A DNA stretch of 64,000 nt, taken from NCBI RefSeq assembly GCF_016918565.1, contig NZ_JAFFQD010000002.1, positions 1 through 64,000 of the forward strand. The letters run 5' to 3'. Made by a program: the position numbers and the translations under genes. The DNA is from Desulfogranum marinum (GTDB lineage: Bacteria; Desulfobacterota; Desulfobulbia; Desulfobulbales; Desulfobulbaceae). Below are positions 9,995 through 16,929 of the stretch, piece by piece; position 1 is the stretch's first letter, and each line of letters begins with the position of its first letter. Under the pieces are notes generated by a model that was not told the DNA's origin, did not search any database, and saw only the letters and a program-made list of their open reading frames with translations.

Positions 9995-11128
9995 TTACTC
10001 TAAAGACATAAATTTCTGGTGAGAAATTATGCCCATAGTTGCCGTTGTCTGCCCTCTATCACCAAATGTATCAAAATTTATTACCGCCTGAAGGCCTTCA
10101 AATTCAGTTTCAAGAAGTACATCCTTTAAAGACTGGCCTTTTTTTTGGTACTGCAATGCGTTTATGACAACTGTTGCGGCATCATATCCCAACACACCAG
10201 CAAAACCTGGCTCCTGTTTAAAACGCTCAATATATTTTTCCCGGAATGCCAGGTAACGAGGTTTTTTACTCTTCCTGTCAAATACTTGGATTACAGTCAC
10301 TCCTTCAACGGCCTTGCCACCAAGCTCTAGAAGTCGCTCTGTTGCCCCCCAATCTGCCAGTGTTAAATGTACCCTAGAATTGATTTTGCGTACTTGTTGG
10401 CAAATAAGAGCAGAATCCATTGAATTTGCAATAATTAAAATTCCATCTGGATTCAGAGCAAACGCTTTATTAACAACTTTTGTAAAGGTTATACCTCGCC
10501 GGGTATCAAACCCAATAACCCCTACAATTTCATTACCTTTTCTTTCAAGAAAGGGTCGGGTAAAATTCTTAAGCCAACTTTCGCTATATGCCTGGTTACC
10601 CAAATCATGCAGAACTGCAAGCCTGTGCATCTTTCCCGCTTGAGCATGGTAAGCTCCGCTCTTTGCCCCGTTTTGCCGGGTGCTTGTTGAAATTTTAAAA
10701 AAATAATCATCTTGTCCGGAAAGTTTGGCAGTACTGGCAGTGGGAGAAACAGTAACTATTTTTGCTGCATTTATCAGAGGAGCAACGACCATTGCCATAT
10801 CACTAGTCATTGGTCCAATGATAGCGTCAACCTGCTCCTTGATTAACTCTTCAACTACCTGCCTTGCCTTGTCCGGGTTCTGCTGATCATCCGTTACAAT
10901 CAGCTGAATTTGTCTTCCATGGATACCTCCATTAGTATTGACACTTTCAATCGCCATCTGGACAGCATCTCGCCCTGAAAGACCAAGGTCAGCAACCCTC
11001 CCAGTCGTTCCTCCAATAAAGCCAATTCTAATAGGTTTATTTGAACTGCAACTAGTAAAAAGGAATATAATTGTATGAAAAACAACGGCAAGGGTTAGAA
11101 AAAATCTCAAATGTTTATTTTTTTCCAT
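9995..11128 (-). CDS. LivK-like periplasmic substrate-binding lipoprotein
   Basis: A 377-residue type I periplasmic binding protein (Peripla_BP_6 group). The N-terminus is hydrophobic and ends in a lipobox, LFTSC, with Cys at about 27, so it is probably lipid-anchored in the envelope. Family features are IRIGFIGGTTGRVADLGLSG near the start, NGGIHGRQIQLIVTDDQQNP, and the GPMTSDMAMVVAPLIN ligand-domain segment. No ABC permease or ATPase genes are nearby; the next gene, 3 bases away, is a membrane kinase. This argues for a sensory rather than transport role. The ligand cannot be read from the sequence; the family binds branched amino acids, amides and related small molecules. Confidence 0.88.
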   Translation of the reverse strand: MEKNKHLRFFLTLAVVFHTIIFLFTSCSSNKPIRIGFIGGTTGRVADLGLSGRDAVQMAIESVNTNGGIHGRQIQLIVTDDQQNPDKARQVVEELIKEQVDAIIGPMTSDMAMVVAPLINAAKIVTVSPTASTAKLSGQDDYFFKISTSTRQNGAKSGAYHAQAGKMHRLAVLHDLGNQAYSESWLKNFTRPFLERKGNEIVGVIGFDTRRGITFTKVVNKAFALNPDGILIIANSMDSALICQQVRKINSRVHLTLADWGATERLLELGGKAVEGVTVIQVFDRKSKKPRYLAFREKYIERFKQEPGFAGVLGYDAATVVINALQYQKKGQSLKDVLLETEFEGLQAVINFDTFGDRGQTTATMGIISHQKFMSLE

Positions 11129-11174
11129 GATAACCCCAAGGTTTTATGGACAATAGTGTATATGTGCTTCTAAG

Positions 11175-11916
11175 AGGCTGTCCGAGAATAGGGAATTTCA
11201 GGTAAAAACTTGCGTGCTCTAACTAACAAGAGAGTGCGCAGGGTTGCTATTGAGGAAGGATGTAAAATTAGCACAAAAACATTCTTAAGAGGCGTCTTTT
11301 TTATCACTCATGGCTTTATGTTTGGAGGTGTCAGCTTTAAGTTTTGAGCCATCTAAACCGACATGGTCAAGAGATGCAAGTCTCAGTTTCATTGCCAGAA
11401 AGACGCTCTGTTTGAAGCACTTATGAAAAAACTTTGTATTATTCTTTCTGAAGTCACTCAAAACTCGAAAATCCGGACAGTTCATCCCGGCTATATACAT
11501 AAAAGAAAGGTCTTCATTACATCGCCGCTATATCTGCCTGGAACTAAAAACCCCATTGCTGTACGAATATATTAGAATCGAAACAATCAATCTGGGATGA
11601 TAGGCGTTCAGGCGTCTTTTACTGTAGCGTTTTTCCAGACTCAAGGTATCAAGTTGCTGGAAAAGATCATGGTACAACTAGCACTCATGATCATCTGGAA
11701 GTAGGGTAAAAACATTGCTCGGGAATAGTTGCCTTTACCTGAATTCTGTTGGGCTATTTCTGAATGGAATTGGCATGAGGAAACCTTTCTTGCGATTTTG
11801 TTAATCTCAATATACCTCAGCAGAGAGAAACTCCAACTGTATTCAATCCCATCATTTGATTTTCTAAACTAAAATTTTCCGGCGCAAAAAGCGTACTTTC
11901 TATTCTCGGAAATCCT
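11175..11916 (-). mobile_element. IS1182-type insertion sequence remnant with inverted repeat ends
   Basis: The segment is bounded by imperfect inverted repeats: 11175-11191 (aggctgtccgagaatag) and 11900-11916 (ctattctcggaaatcct), matching at 15 of 17 positions. Inside is the N-terminal part of a transposase with stop codons. At 742 bases it is less than half the length of a complete IS1182 element, so most of the transposase has been deleted. It is immobile unless a relative acts in trans. Confidence 0.7.
11285..11715 (-). pseudogene. IS1182-family transposase N-terminal remnant
   Basis: The minus-strand frame reads PDDHEC, stop, then LYHDLFQQLDTLSLEKRYS, RLNAYHPRLIVSILIYSYS, NGVFSSRQI, stop, RRCNEDLSFMYIAGMNCPDFR, VLSDFRKNN and a final LDGSKLKADTSKHKAMSDKK. 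This is the order of motifs at the start of IS1182-type transposases (YHPRMLLK, YGYANGIFSSR, FMYLAG, PDFRTISDFR, DGTKLKANASKHKAMS). Two in-frame TAG codons, an early end and the lack of the catalytic C-terminal half make it non-functional. Confidence 0.75.
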
Positions 11917-11986
11917 CCTAGGAGTCTGTGATTAATATATAATTTTCTTTATGAGGTTTTTTTGAATTAAATAGAAGGTCAATATG

Positions 11987-12997
11987 TCAAATGTCTGAAA
12001 CTATGAGATAGACCAATGTTTGGTTTAGGAGTTGATACGCTATTTCGCCATAAGAGATCAGTCCTGTGAATTGTTCATTTTTGTTACCCTCTAGGTGAGA
12101 GTGTAAATAATTAAGTATACAGTTACAAGAAAATACGATTTCAGATGATTCTAAATCAATCGATTTGATCTTGTTTGATAATGTTTCTCCATAATTACCA
12201 AGTGGCGCAGCCCATTTATACTTAATTCCAGTAAATACTGGTGCGTAAAACCGAACGCCTCTTTTCGCATCTACATCTTGCAGGCTTATATTAACTAATG
12301 CTCCATAATAATCAGCGATAAGCGGTAATCGAATATCTATATCATTTGTGACAATATAATCCGTGAAGTTAACCTTCACTCCATTGACCAATACATGGGT
12401 AAAGGAAAAACCATCTTCAAGAAAAGTTAACGTGTCTCCAGCACCTTGGCTGAAAATATTAATATGACCTATATCAATGCTTTTACTTTTTACAATATTA
12501 ACATGCATAATAATTGCGTGGTCAATGTATGATTCCCCCTTCTTGCCATTGAATACTCTAGGGCGTCTTTCTCCTAACTGGTCAATAGGAGCACCCGCAA
12601 TCCATCCTATCAAAGGCTGGCTACCAAAATTATCATAGGTCGGTGCATCCAAAGCAAAGCTTGCATGTACGGAACTGGTGGCTGGAATAATTATAACACT
12701 AAAACCCCCCTCGCCAGCCTCATTATAAATAGAGGTCAGTTCATTTTTATCGTAGGCTTTTATATAGCAGGAATCAGCAATCTTGGAAATATCAGAGATA
12801 AAGAGTTGCTCATGAGCAATCATGCCATTATGGTTAGGGGCAATAAAATAGGGGCTAGTACCTCCTATCCAGTCGCCCAGTGGTAATTGCGCTAGCAACT
12901 CTTCCGCCCCTGCAATTAAAAGCGTTTTGCCATCTAGAATAAGTTGGCGAGCCTCATCAATGCTAAATAATCCTTGGTGCATATTTTCCTTATCCAA
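11987..12997 (-). CDS. Conserved protein of unknown function (336 aa, DUF6976-like)
   Basis: A soluble 336-residue protein that starts MDKENMHQGLFSIDEARQLI and continues KTLLIAGAEELLAQLPLGDWIGGTSPYFI. The LPxGxWIGGTxPYF pattern and the later GWIAGAPIDQLGERRPRVFN and YIDHAIIMHVNI segments resemble a conserved uncharacterised family I associate with DUF6976; this is memory, not a search. There is no signal peptide, membrane segment or recognised catalytic motif. Its start overlaps the stop of the 77-aa gene upstream by 8 bases, so the two are translationally coupled. The pair lies between insertion-sequence remnants, so it may be laterally acquired. Confidence 0.65.
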   Translation of the reverse strand: MDKENMHQGLFSIDEARQLILDGKTLLIAGAEELLAQLPLGDWIGGTSPYFIAPNHNGMIAHEQLFISDISKIADSCYIKAYDKNELTSIYNEAGEGGFSVIIIPATSSVHASFALDAPTYDNFGSQPLIGWIAGAPIDQLGERRPRVFNGKKGESYIDHAIIMHVNIVKSKSIDIGHINIFSQGAGDTLTFLEDGFSFTHVLVNGVKVNFTDYIVTNDIDIRLPLIADYYGALVNISLQDVDAKRGVRFYAPVFTGIKYKWAAPLGNYGETLSNKIKSIDLESSEIVFSCNCILNYLHSHLEGNKNEQFTGLISYGEIAYQLLNQTLVYLIVSDI

Positions 12998-13223
12998 AAA
13001 TAGTTCTAAGATCGTCTTTAGCTGATTGTATTGTTACATTTTTTGAGTACAAGGCATGCAATTCATTAACAGCTACTGATATATTATGGGGTGATGGGTC
13101 TGCGTCAATGGTACGAATTAACCGGCCAAGAAGTATTTTCGCACCGAGAAACTTAAGGGTATAGGTTCTTTTACCCGTCACAATTTCTTCCCATTTTGGG
13201 TTTGTTTTTGTAGGTAAGCTCAT
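12990..13223 (-). CDS. Small conserved-looking protein (77 aa)
   Basis: This 77-residue protein starts MSLPTKTNPKWEEIVTGKRT, has a hydrophobic stretch LKFLGAKILLGRLIRTID and ends with helical AKDDLRTIFG. No known domain is recognised. It is the first gene of a two-gene unit with the 336-aa unknown protein, overlapping it by 8 bases, which argues that both are real and act together. An inverted repeat lies about 90 bases upstream in the probable leader. Confidence 0.55.
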   Translation of the reverse strand: MSLPTKTNPKWEEIVTGKRTYTLKFLGAKILLGRLIRTIDADPSPHNISVAVNELHALYSKNVTIQSAKDDLRTIFG

Positions 13224-13311
13224 CGCGATGGTAACGTTCTCATTTGATTTTAGCTCACTAAAATAGTCAGTGCACAGATTTGATCACAGAGAAAACTTAA
13301 CTCAGTCCCTC

Positions 13312-13341
13312 GGCCTGCTTATCATTATCCAAATGCAGGCC
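13312..13341. promoter_or_regulatory. Inverted repeat upstream of the two-gene unit
   Basis: GGCCTGC at 13312-13318 pairs perfectly with GCAGGCC at 13335-13341 across a 16-base loop. It lies between the 77-aa gene and an ISL3 remnant. There is no T-tract on either side, so it is not a clear terminator; it may be an operator, a leader hairpin or part of an IS end. Confidence 0.3.
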
Positions 13342-13428
13342 TGTGAGATATAGATGTCGATCCATTATAAATAGAGTGTCCTCAAAAAGTCATCGTTTGG
13401 TAGGCAACATAACTTTTTTTGGTTTTTG

Positions 13429-13731
13429 TCATAGTTGCGGAGGAGGTAAAGCCTCCTGCCTGATTTTCAAGTAAAGGTAATCGAGATAACGGTACCCGCA
13501 TGCTTGTTTTACGATCCTGCTGATTGTGGCATTGAATGCTTCGAGTTTAGCCGAGGTTACCCGGTGCTTAATCCAGGCCAGGATTTCATTTCTATCGCGG
13601 TCTACACCTTTGGCGAAGTTTATCAATGGCTTTAAGTCCGTCTCTTTGGCCCATTCAATCCAGTTGTCGAGGAGCTTTGCGGGAAATTTCGGCCGAACGT
13701 AAGTCCATAGAGTGGCGAAAGATGCGAGGGC
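13429..13731 (-). pseudogene. ISL3-family transposase C-terminal remnant
   Basis: The minus-strand frame is open from a stop near 13731 and reads SFATLWTYVRPKFPAKLLDN, then WIEWAKETDLKPLINFAKGV, DRDRNEILAWIKHRVTSAKL, EAFNATISRIVKQACGYRYL and DYLYLKIRQEAL. This is the C-terminal third of ISL3 transposases (LWxY, WxxWAxxSxLxP, FA, HRxxI, W..HRVxNAxxEAFNxxI.RI.. CGYR). The frame begins exactly where homology switches to the opposite strand, so it is a broken piece. Confidence 0.75.
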
Positions 13732-13869
13732 TTACGCATATCGGAATTGATGAAATTTTCTACTCCAAGGGAAGAAGATATGCAAATCGTTTATGACCTG
13801 AAACGTTCCAAGGTTCTTTGGGGTGGATAAAGTAAAGGTCGAGAAACTATTGACCGCTTTTTCGCATAA
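13722..13869 (+). pseudogene. ISL3-family transposase central remnant, inverted relative to the C-terminal piece
   Basis: On the plus strand, LTHIGIDEIFYSKGRRYAN is followed after a frame change by QIVYDLKRSKVLWGG, and then, after a stop, SKGRETIDRFF. ISL3 transposases carry GIDEISFRKGHKY...VVYDLERGRVLWVGKGR..ETLDRFF in this order. At least one frameshift and a stop make it dead. It abuts the minus-strand ISL3 C-terminal piece at about 13722-13731, so the two halves point in opposite directions. Confidence 0.65.
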
Positions 13870-13997
13870 AAACTGAGCAATTATCGGCGAAAGCAAATTA
13901 CCGCAGCATATTTTAACATGGGGCAGGCATATATTAATTAAATATATGTCCGGGGCACAAAATCAGCGGTGTAAAAATATTATCCTCATGCACCCTT

Positions 13998-14165
13998 CCA
14001 TGGAAGAACAGGTTAGCTCTGGCATTAAAAGTGGCAGCAATGTCTTTAAGCCACAGCAACGCTTACCTCTGCAATTATTATCGACGAAAACGAGCCAAAA
14101 ATGGAACTCCAAAAGCAATTACCGATACAGCGCATAAACTTGCTCGTATCATTTATCGTTTCTGA
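13998..14165 (+). pseudogene. IS110-type transposase C-terminal remnant
   Basis: The plus-strand frame ending at TGA 14163-14165 reads LALALKVAAMSLSHSNAYLC, NYYRRKRAKNGTPKAITDTA and HKLARIIYRF. The pattern YYRRxRAKxGxPKAITATAHKLARIIY is characteristic of the C-terminus of IS110/IS116/IS902 transposases. No upstream catalytic domain is present. It is one of several unrelated IS fragments in 11.2-14.2 kb. Confidence 0.65.
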
Positions 14166-14364
14166 TCAGCAGTGCTCCAAATGTTCACAAGCTGATTGAT
14201 TTAGTAGATGCCCCGACTTCGATACATCGGTATGCTGGGCGGGCAGATCGTGGAGAGTTGGAGTGCTGCTGAATTGTTACAATATTTTCACTATCAGAGG
14301 CTGCACTGACTTGTTAAAATTCAGGAAAAAAGCCGTTGTTACCGGTCTTGATGAAGCCAGGCGG

Positions 14365-15816
14365 TTATGTGGAAGGCTTGAACCGGGTCGATACTATCTG
14401 GTATCGACGCATCAGCCGTTGCAGAGCTTGGCGCTCCATGCCACTGGCCGCTGCGGCATTGGTGACATTGCCTTGGTGCTCGGTGAGTTTGTTGGAGATG
14501 TAGCCAATGGAAAAGTGACCGACCAGCTCAGCTTTTGCATCGTTATAGGGTGTGTGATAATAGGCTCGGAGATTCGGTTCTCCTCCGGACGGAGCCTGTT
14601 TTTTCCCATTGTCGGGGAGCAGCGGTAACAGATCATCCAAAACAACGTCTCCTTCTCCAGCCAGGAGTACTATCCGTTTAATAGCATTACGAAGTTCTCT
14701 GATATTTCCCTGCCACTCCAACTTATAGAGATGCTGAAGTACCTCGGTCGGCAAGGACAACTTTTCTCTAGCGTACTGGTGTTTGAACTGGGACAGGAAA
14801 TGATGGACCAGGAGCGGGATATCCTCTTTCATCTCCCGTAAACTCGGCATAACTACGGTCACCACGTTGAGCCGGTAAAAGAGATCTTCACGAAATTCTC
14901 CTGCTTTTATTTTTGCTTCCAGATCCTGGTTGGTAGAGGCGACTACTCTCACATTGACCTTGATGGTCTTGTTTTGTCCCAGGGGTTGTATTTCCTTTTC
15001 CTGCAGTACTCGCAGTAGTTTGGTCTGGATGGCAACCGGGATGTCTGCAATTTCATCAAGGACAATGGTGGAGCCTTCCGCCTCTAAAAAAAGACCTTTT
15101 TTGTCATGCATTGCCCCTGTAAAAGCTCCTTTGCAATAACCGAAAAGTTCACTTTCCAGTACGTTTTCAGGCAGGGCGGGGCAGTTAACCGTAATCATCT
15201 TTTTCTCTTTCCGACTACTCAGGTCATGCAAGGCGCGGGCAGCCAGTTCTTTGCCGGTGCCGCTTTCCCCTCTGATAAGTACTGTTGCATCTGTATCCGC
15301 CACTCGAGTCAAAAGGTCTAGTGCCCCTTTGAGGGCAGGACTTTGCCCGATGAAGCCTTGAGGAAGGCTGAGGTCTTTCAGGCGCTCCTTGAGTTGGATA
15401 TTGGTACGAAGAAGGGAGGTGCGCTCAAGACAGTTGCTCACAATCCTGACGATGTGATCTTTTTCAAACGGTTTTTGCAGAAAATCGTAGGCTCCATCCT
15501 TCAAGGCCTGGACAGCCATGTCAATGGTTCCGTAGCCGGTCATAATAACAACAGAGATGGTTGGATCATGCAAGCGTACTTTTTTCAGTAACTCAAGCCC
15601 ATCCAAATCCGGCATTTTTATATCGGAAACGATGACATCCGGAGAGCTTTCATTGAGCAGTGATAGTGCTATTTTGCCGGAAGAGGCGGTGATCACATCA
15701 CAGTTGCATTTTTTTTGCAGAACCAGACGTAACATGGAGAGCATATCAGGTTCGTCGTCGACGATCATCACCAATGTACGATCGTTGTCTGGTAATGCCG
15801 TTTTATTCTCTGTCAT
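14365..15816 (-). CDS. NtrC/AtoC-type sigma-54-dependent response regulator ending the 15-kb cluster
   Basis: A 483-residue regulator. The receiver has DDE at 20-22 and phosphoacceptor Asp65 (VIVSDIKMPDLDG). The AAA+ domain has Walker A GESGTGKE at 183-190 and GAFTGA at 230-235, so it should contact sigma-54. The C-terminal helix-turn-helix (VTNAAAASGMERQALQRLMR) is Fis-like. It overlaps the phosphatase gene by 4 bases (ATGA-type coupling) and is the last gene of a run of thirteen same-strand genes. A sigma-54-type promoter with two TGCAAC/GTTGCA palindromes stands at the head of that run, so this protein is the natural candidate to activate its own operon. That link is inference. Confidence 0.9.
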   Translation of the reverse strand: MTENKTALPDNDRTLVMIVDDEPDMLSMLRLVLQKKCNCDVITASSGKIALSLLNESSPDVIVSDIKMPDLDGLELLKKVRLHDPTISVVIMTGYGTIDMAVQALKDGAYDFLQKPFEKDHIVRIVSNCLERTSLLRTNIQLKERLKDLSLPQGFIGQSPALKGALDLLTRVADTDATVLIRGESGTGKELAARALHDLSSRKEKKMITVNCPALPENVLESELFGYCKGAFTGAMHDKKGLFLEAEGSTIVLDEIADIPVAIQTKLLRVLQEKEIQPLGQNKTIKVNVRVVASTNQDLEAKIKAGEFREDLFYRLNVVTVVMPSLREMKEDIPLLVHHFLSQFKHQYAREKLSLPTEVLQHLYKLEWQGNIRELRNAIKRIVLLAGEGDVVLDDLLPLLPDNGKKQAPSGGEPNLRAYYHTPYNDAKAELVGHFSIGYISNKLTEHQGNVTNAAAASGMERQALQRLMRRYQIVSTRFKPST

Positions 15817-16862
15817 TGCCTGTTTTTTTGGGAAACAAGGTACTGAAAATATCGTTGAATGAATTTGCCGGAAATTGTCTCCTGGTTGCTTACTTCAGGA
15901 AGAATTACCCCACTCTGTGGGTCCGTTTCAAAAAGGGCGCTAAACACCGCTTTGGATAAGAGGGCCAGCTCTTTATTGATTTCCTCCATCTGTAGCTCTG
16001 TTTTCTCGCTGTTGGTCCGGCAATGAATGGGTCGGTATTGATGGAGCAGGCATTTGTCGCCCTCTCTTAAAGGACAGCTATTTTTAGTGCCTGCCTCAAG
16101 AGCATTGGGATTGTCAGGGATACGGACAATATTTCCATCTGCATTTTCTTTAGCAGTGATGTTTGCTGCCGCCTTCTGGATAACTTGGTTTCTTCGTGCA
16201 GAGGAAAGCGCGATATTAACCTTATGGTTAAGGTAAAGAGCTTCGATCAGTGAAAGCTTAAATGATTGAGGGCATGGACTGCTGTCTTGACTGCAGCATT
16301 CACTTGATTTGTTGCTGAGTTGGGCATCAACTCGTTCAAGGAGCTGCTCATAGCGGGCATAAAAAAAGCTGAGATCGGCTCCGGAACGATTGTTGGCAGA
16401 GGGCTCTCCCATTTTGAGCTGGCCTTCTTTTTTGCCGAATTTTCTCAGCAGCCACCACTGGGAATAGTTGGTGGGATTGGCCCGCGTTTTTTTGAGGAGT
16501 TTACCTGCTTTTTTCAGATTGAATCCTCGGCGAAGCATGTAGGCAGTGACAAACGTTCCGGTACGACCAACGCCTAGCTTACAGTGGACAAGGACTTTTT
16601 TCCCAAGGTAAACGGCTTCATCCAGCCATTCCAACCCTTTTTCCATCAGTTCCATTTTAGGTGCGGTTTCATCTGGAATAGGGAGATAGAAAACCTCAAA
16701 ACCAGCGGCCTCTTCAAGTTCATGGAGGTCGGAGAATTCACCGCAGAGGTTGACAATACCAGTGATCCCCTGTTCTTTGATACTGTCAAAGTCATCATAG
16801 GACATAGGGGCGTGGCCCACTGCCAGATGGTCGGTTATCCATGTGAGCTTATATGTAGACAT
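15813..16862 (-). CDS. Dual-specificity phosphatase fused to a cysteine-cluster (YkgJ-like) domain
   Basis: Residues 1-150 form a cysteine-based dual-specificity/tyrosine phosphatase: the P-loop is HCKLGVGRTGT with Cys94 and Arg100, and Asp64 (PIPDE) is the likely general acid. Residues about 180-290 carry Cys189, Cys190, Cys197, Cys263, Cys271 and Cys281 in a pattern like the YkgJ Zn/Fe-chelating family (SCPLREGDKC and RPIHCRTN). The combination is unusual. The gene overlaps the downstream NtrC-type regulator gene by 4 bases, suggesting joint control. The cysteine cluster may bind metal or an iron-sulfur cluster and tune the phosphatase; this is inference. The substrate is unknown; phospho-Tyr/Ser/Thr proteins or another phosphorylated molecule are possible. 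Confidence 0.8.
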   Translation of the reverse strand: MSTYKLTWITDHLAVGHAPMSYDDFDSIKEQGITGIVNLCGEFSDLHELEEAAGFEVFYLPIPDETAPKMELMEKGLEWLDEAVYLGKKVLVHCKLGVGRTGTFVTAYMLRRGFNLKKAGKLLKKTRANPTNYSQWWLLRKFGKKEGQLKMGEPSANNRSGADLSFFYARYEQLLERVDAQLSNKSSECCSQDSSPCPQSFKLSLIEALYLNHKVNIALSSARRNQVIQKAAANITAKENADGNIVRIPDNPNALEAGTKNSCPLREGDKCLLHQYRPIHCRTNSEKTELQMEEINKELALLSKAVFSALFETDPQSGVILPEVSNQETISGKFIQRYFQYLVSQKNRQ

Positions 16863-16929
16863 CGCCTTATCCTGTAAAAACCGGTTTGCTGTATAAAAAC
16901 CGTGTACAGCTCTTTACGCTCTGCAGCAT

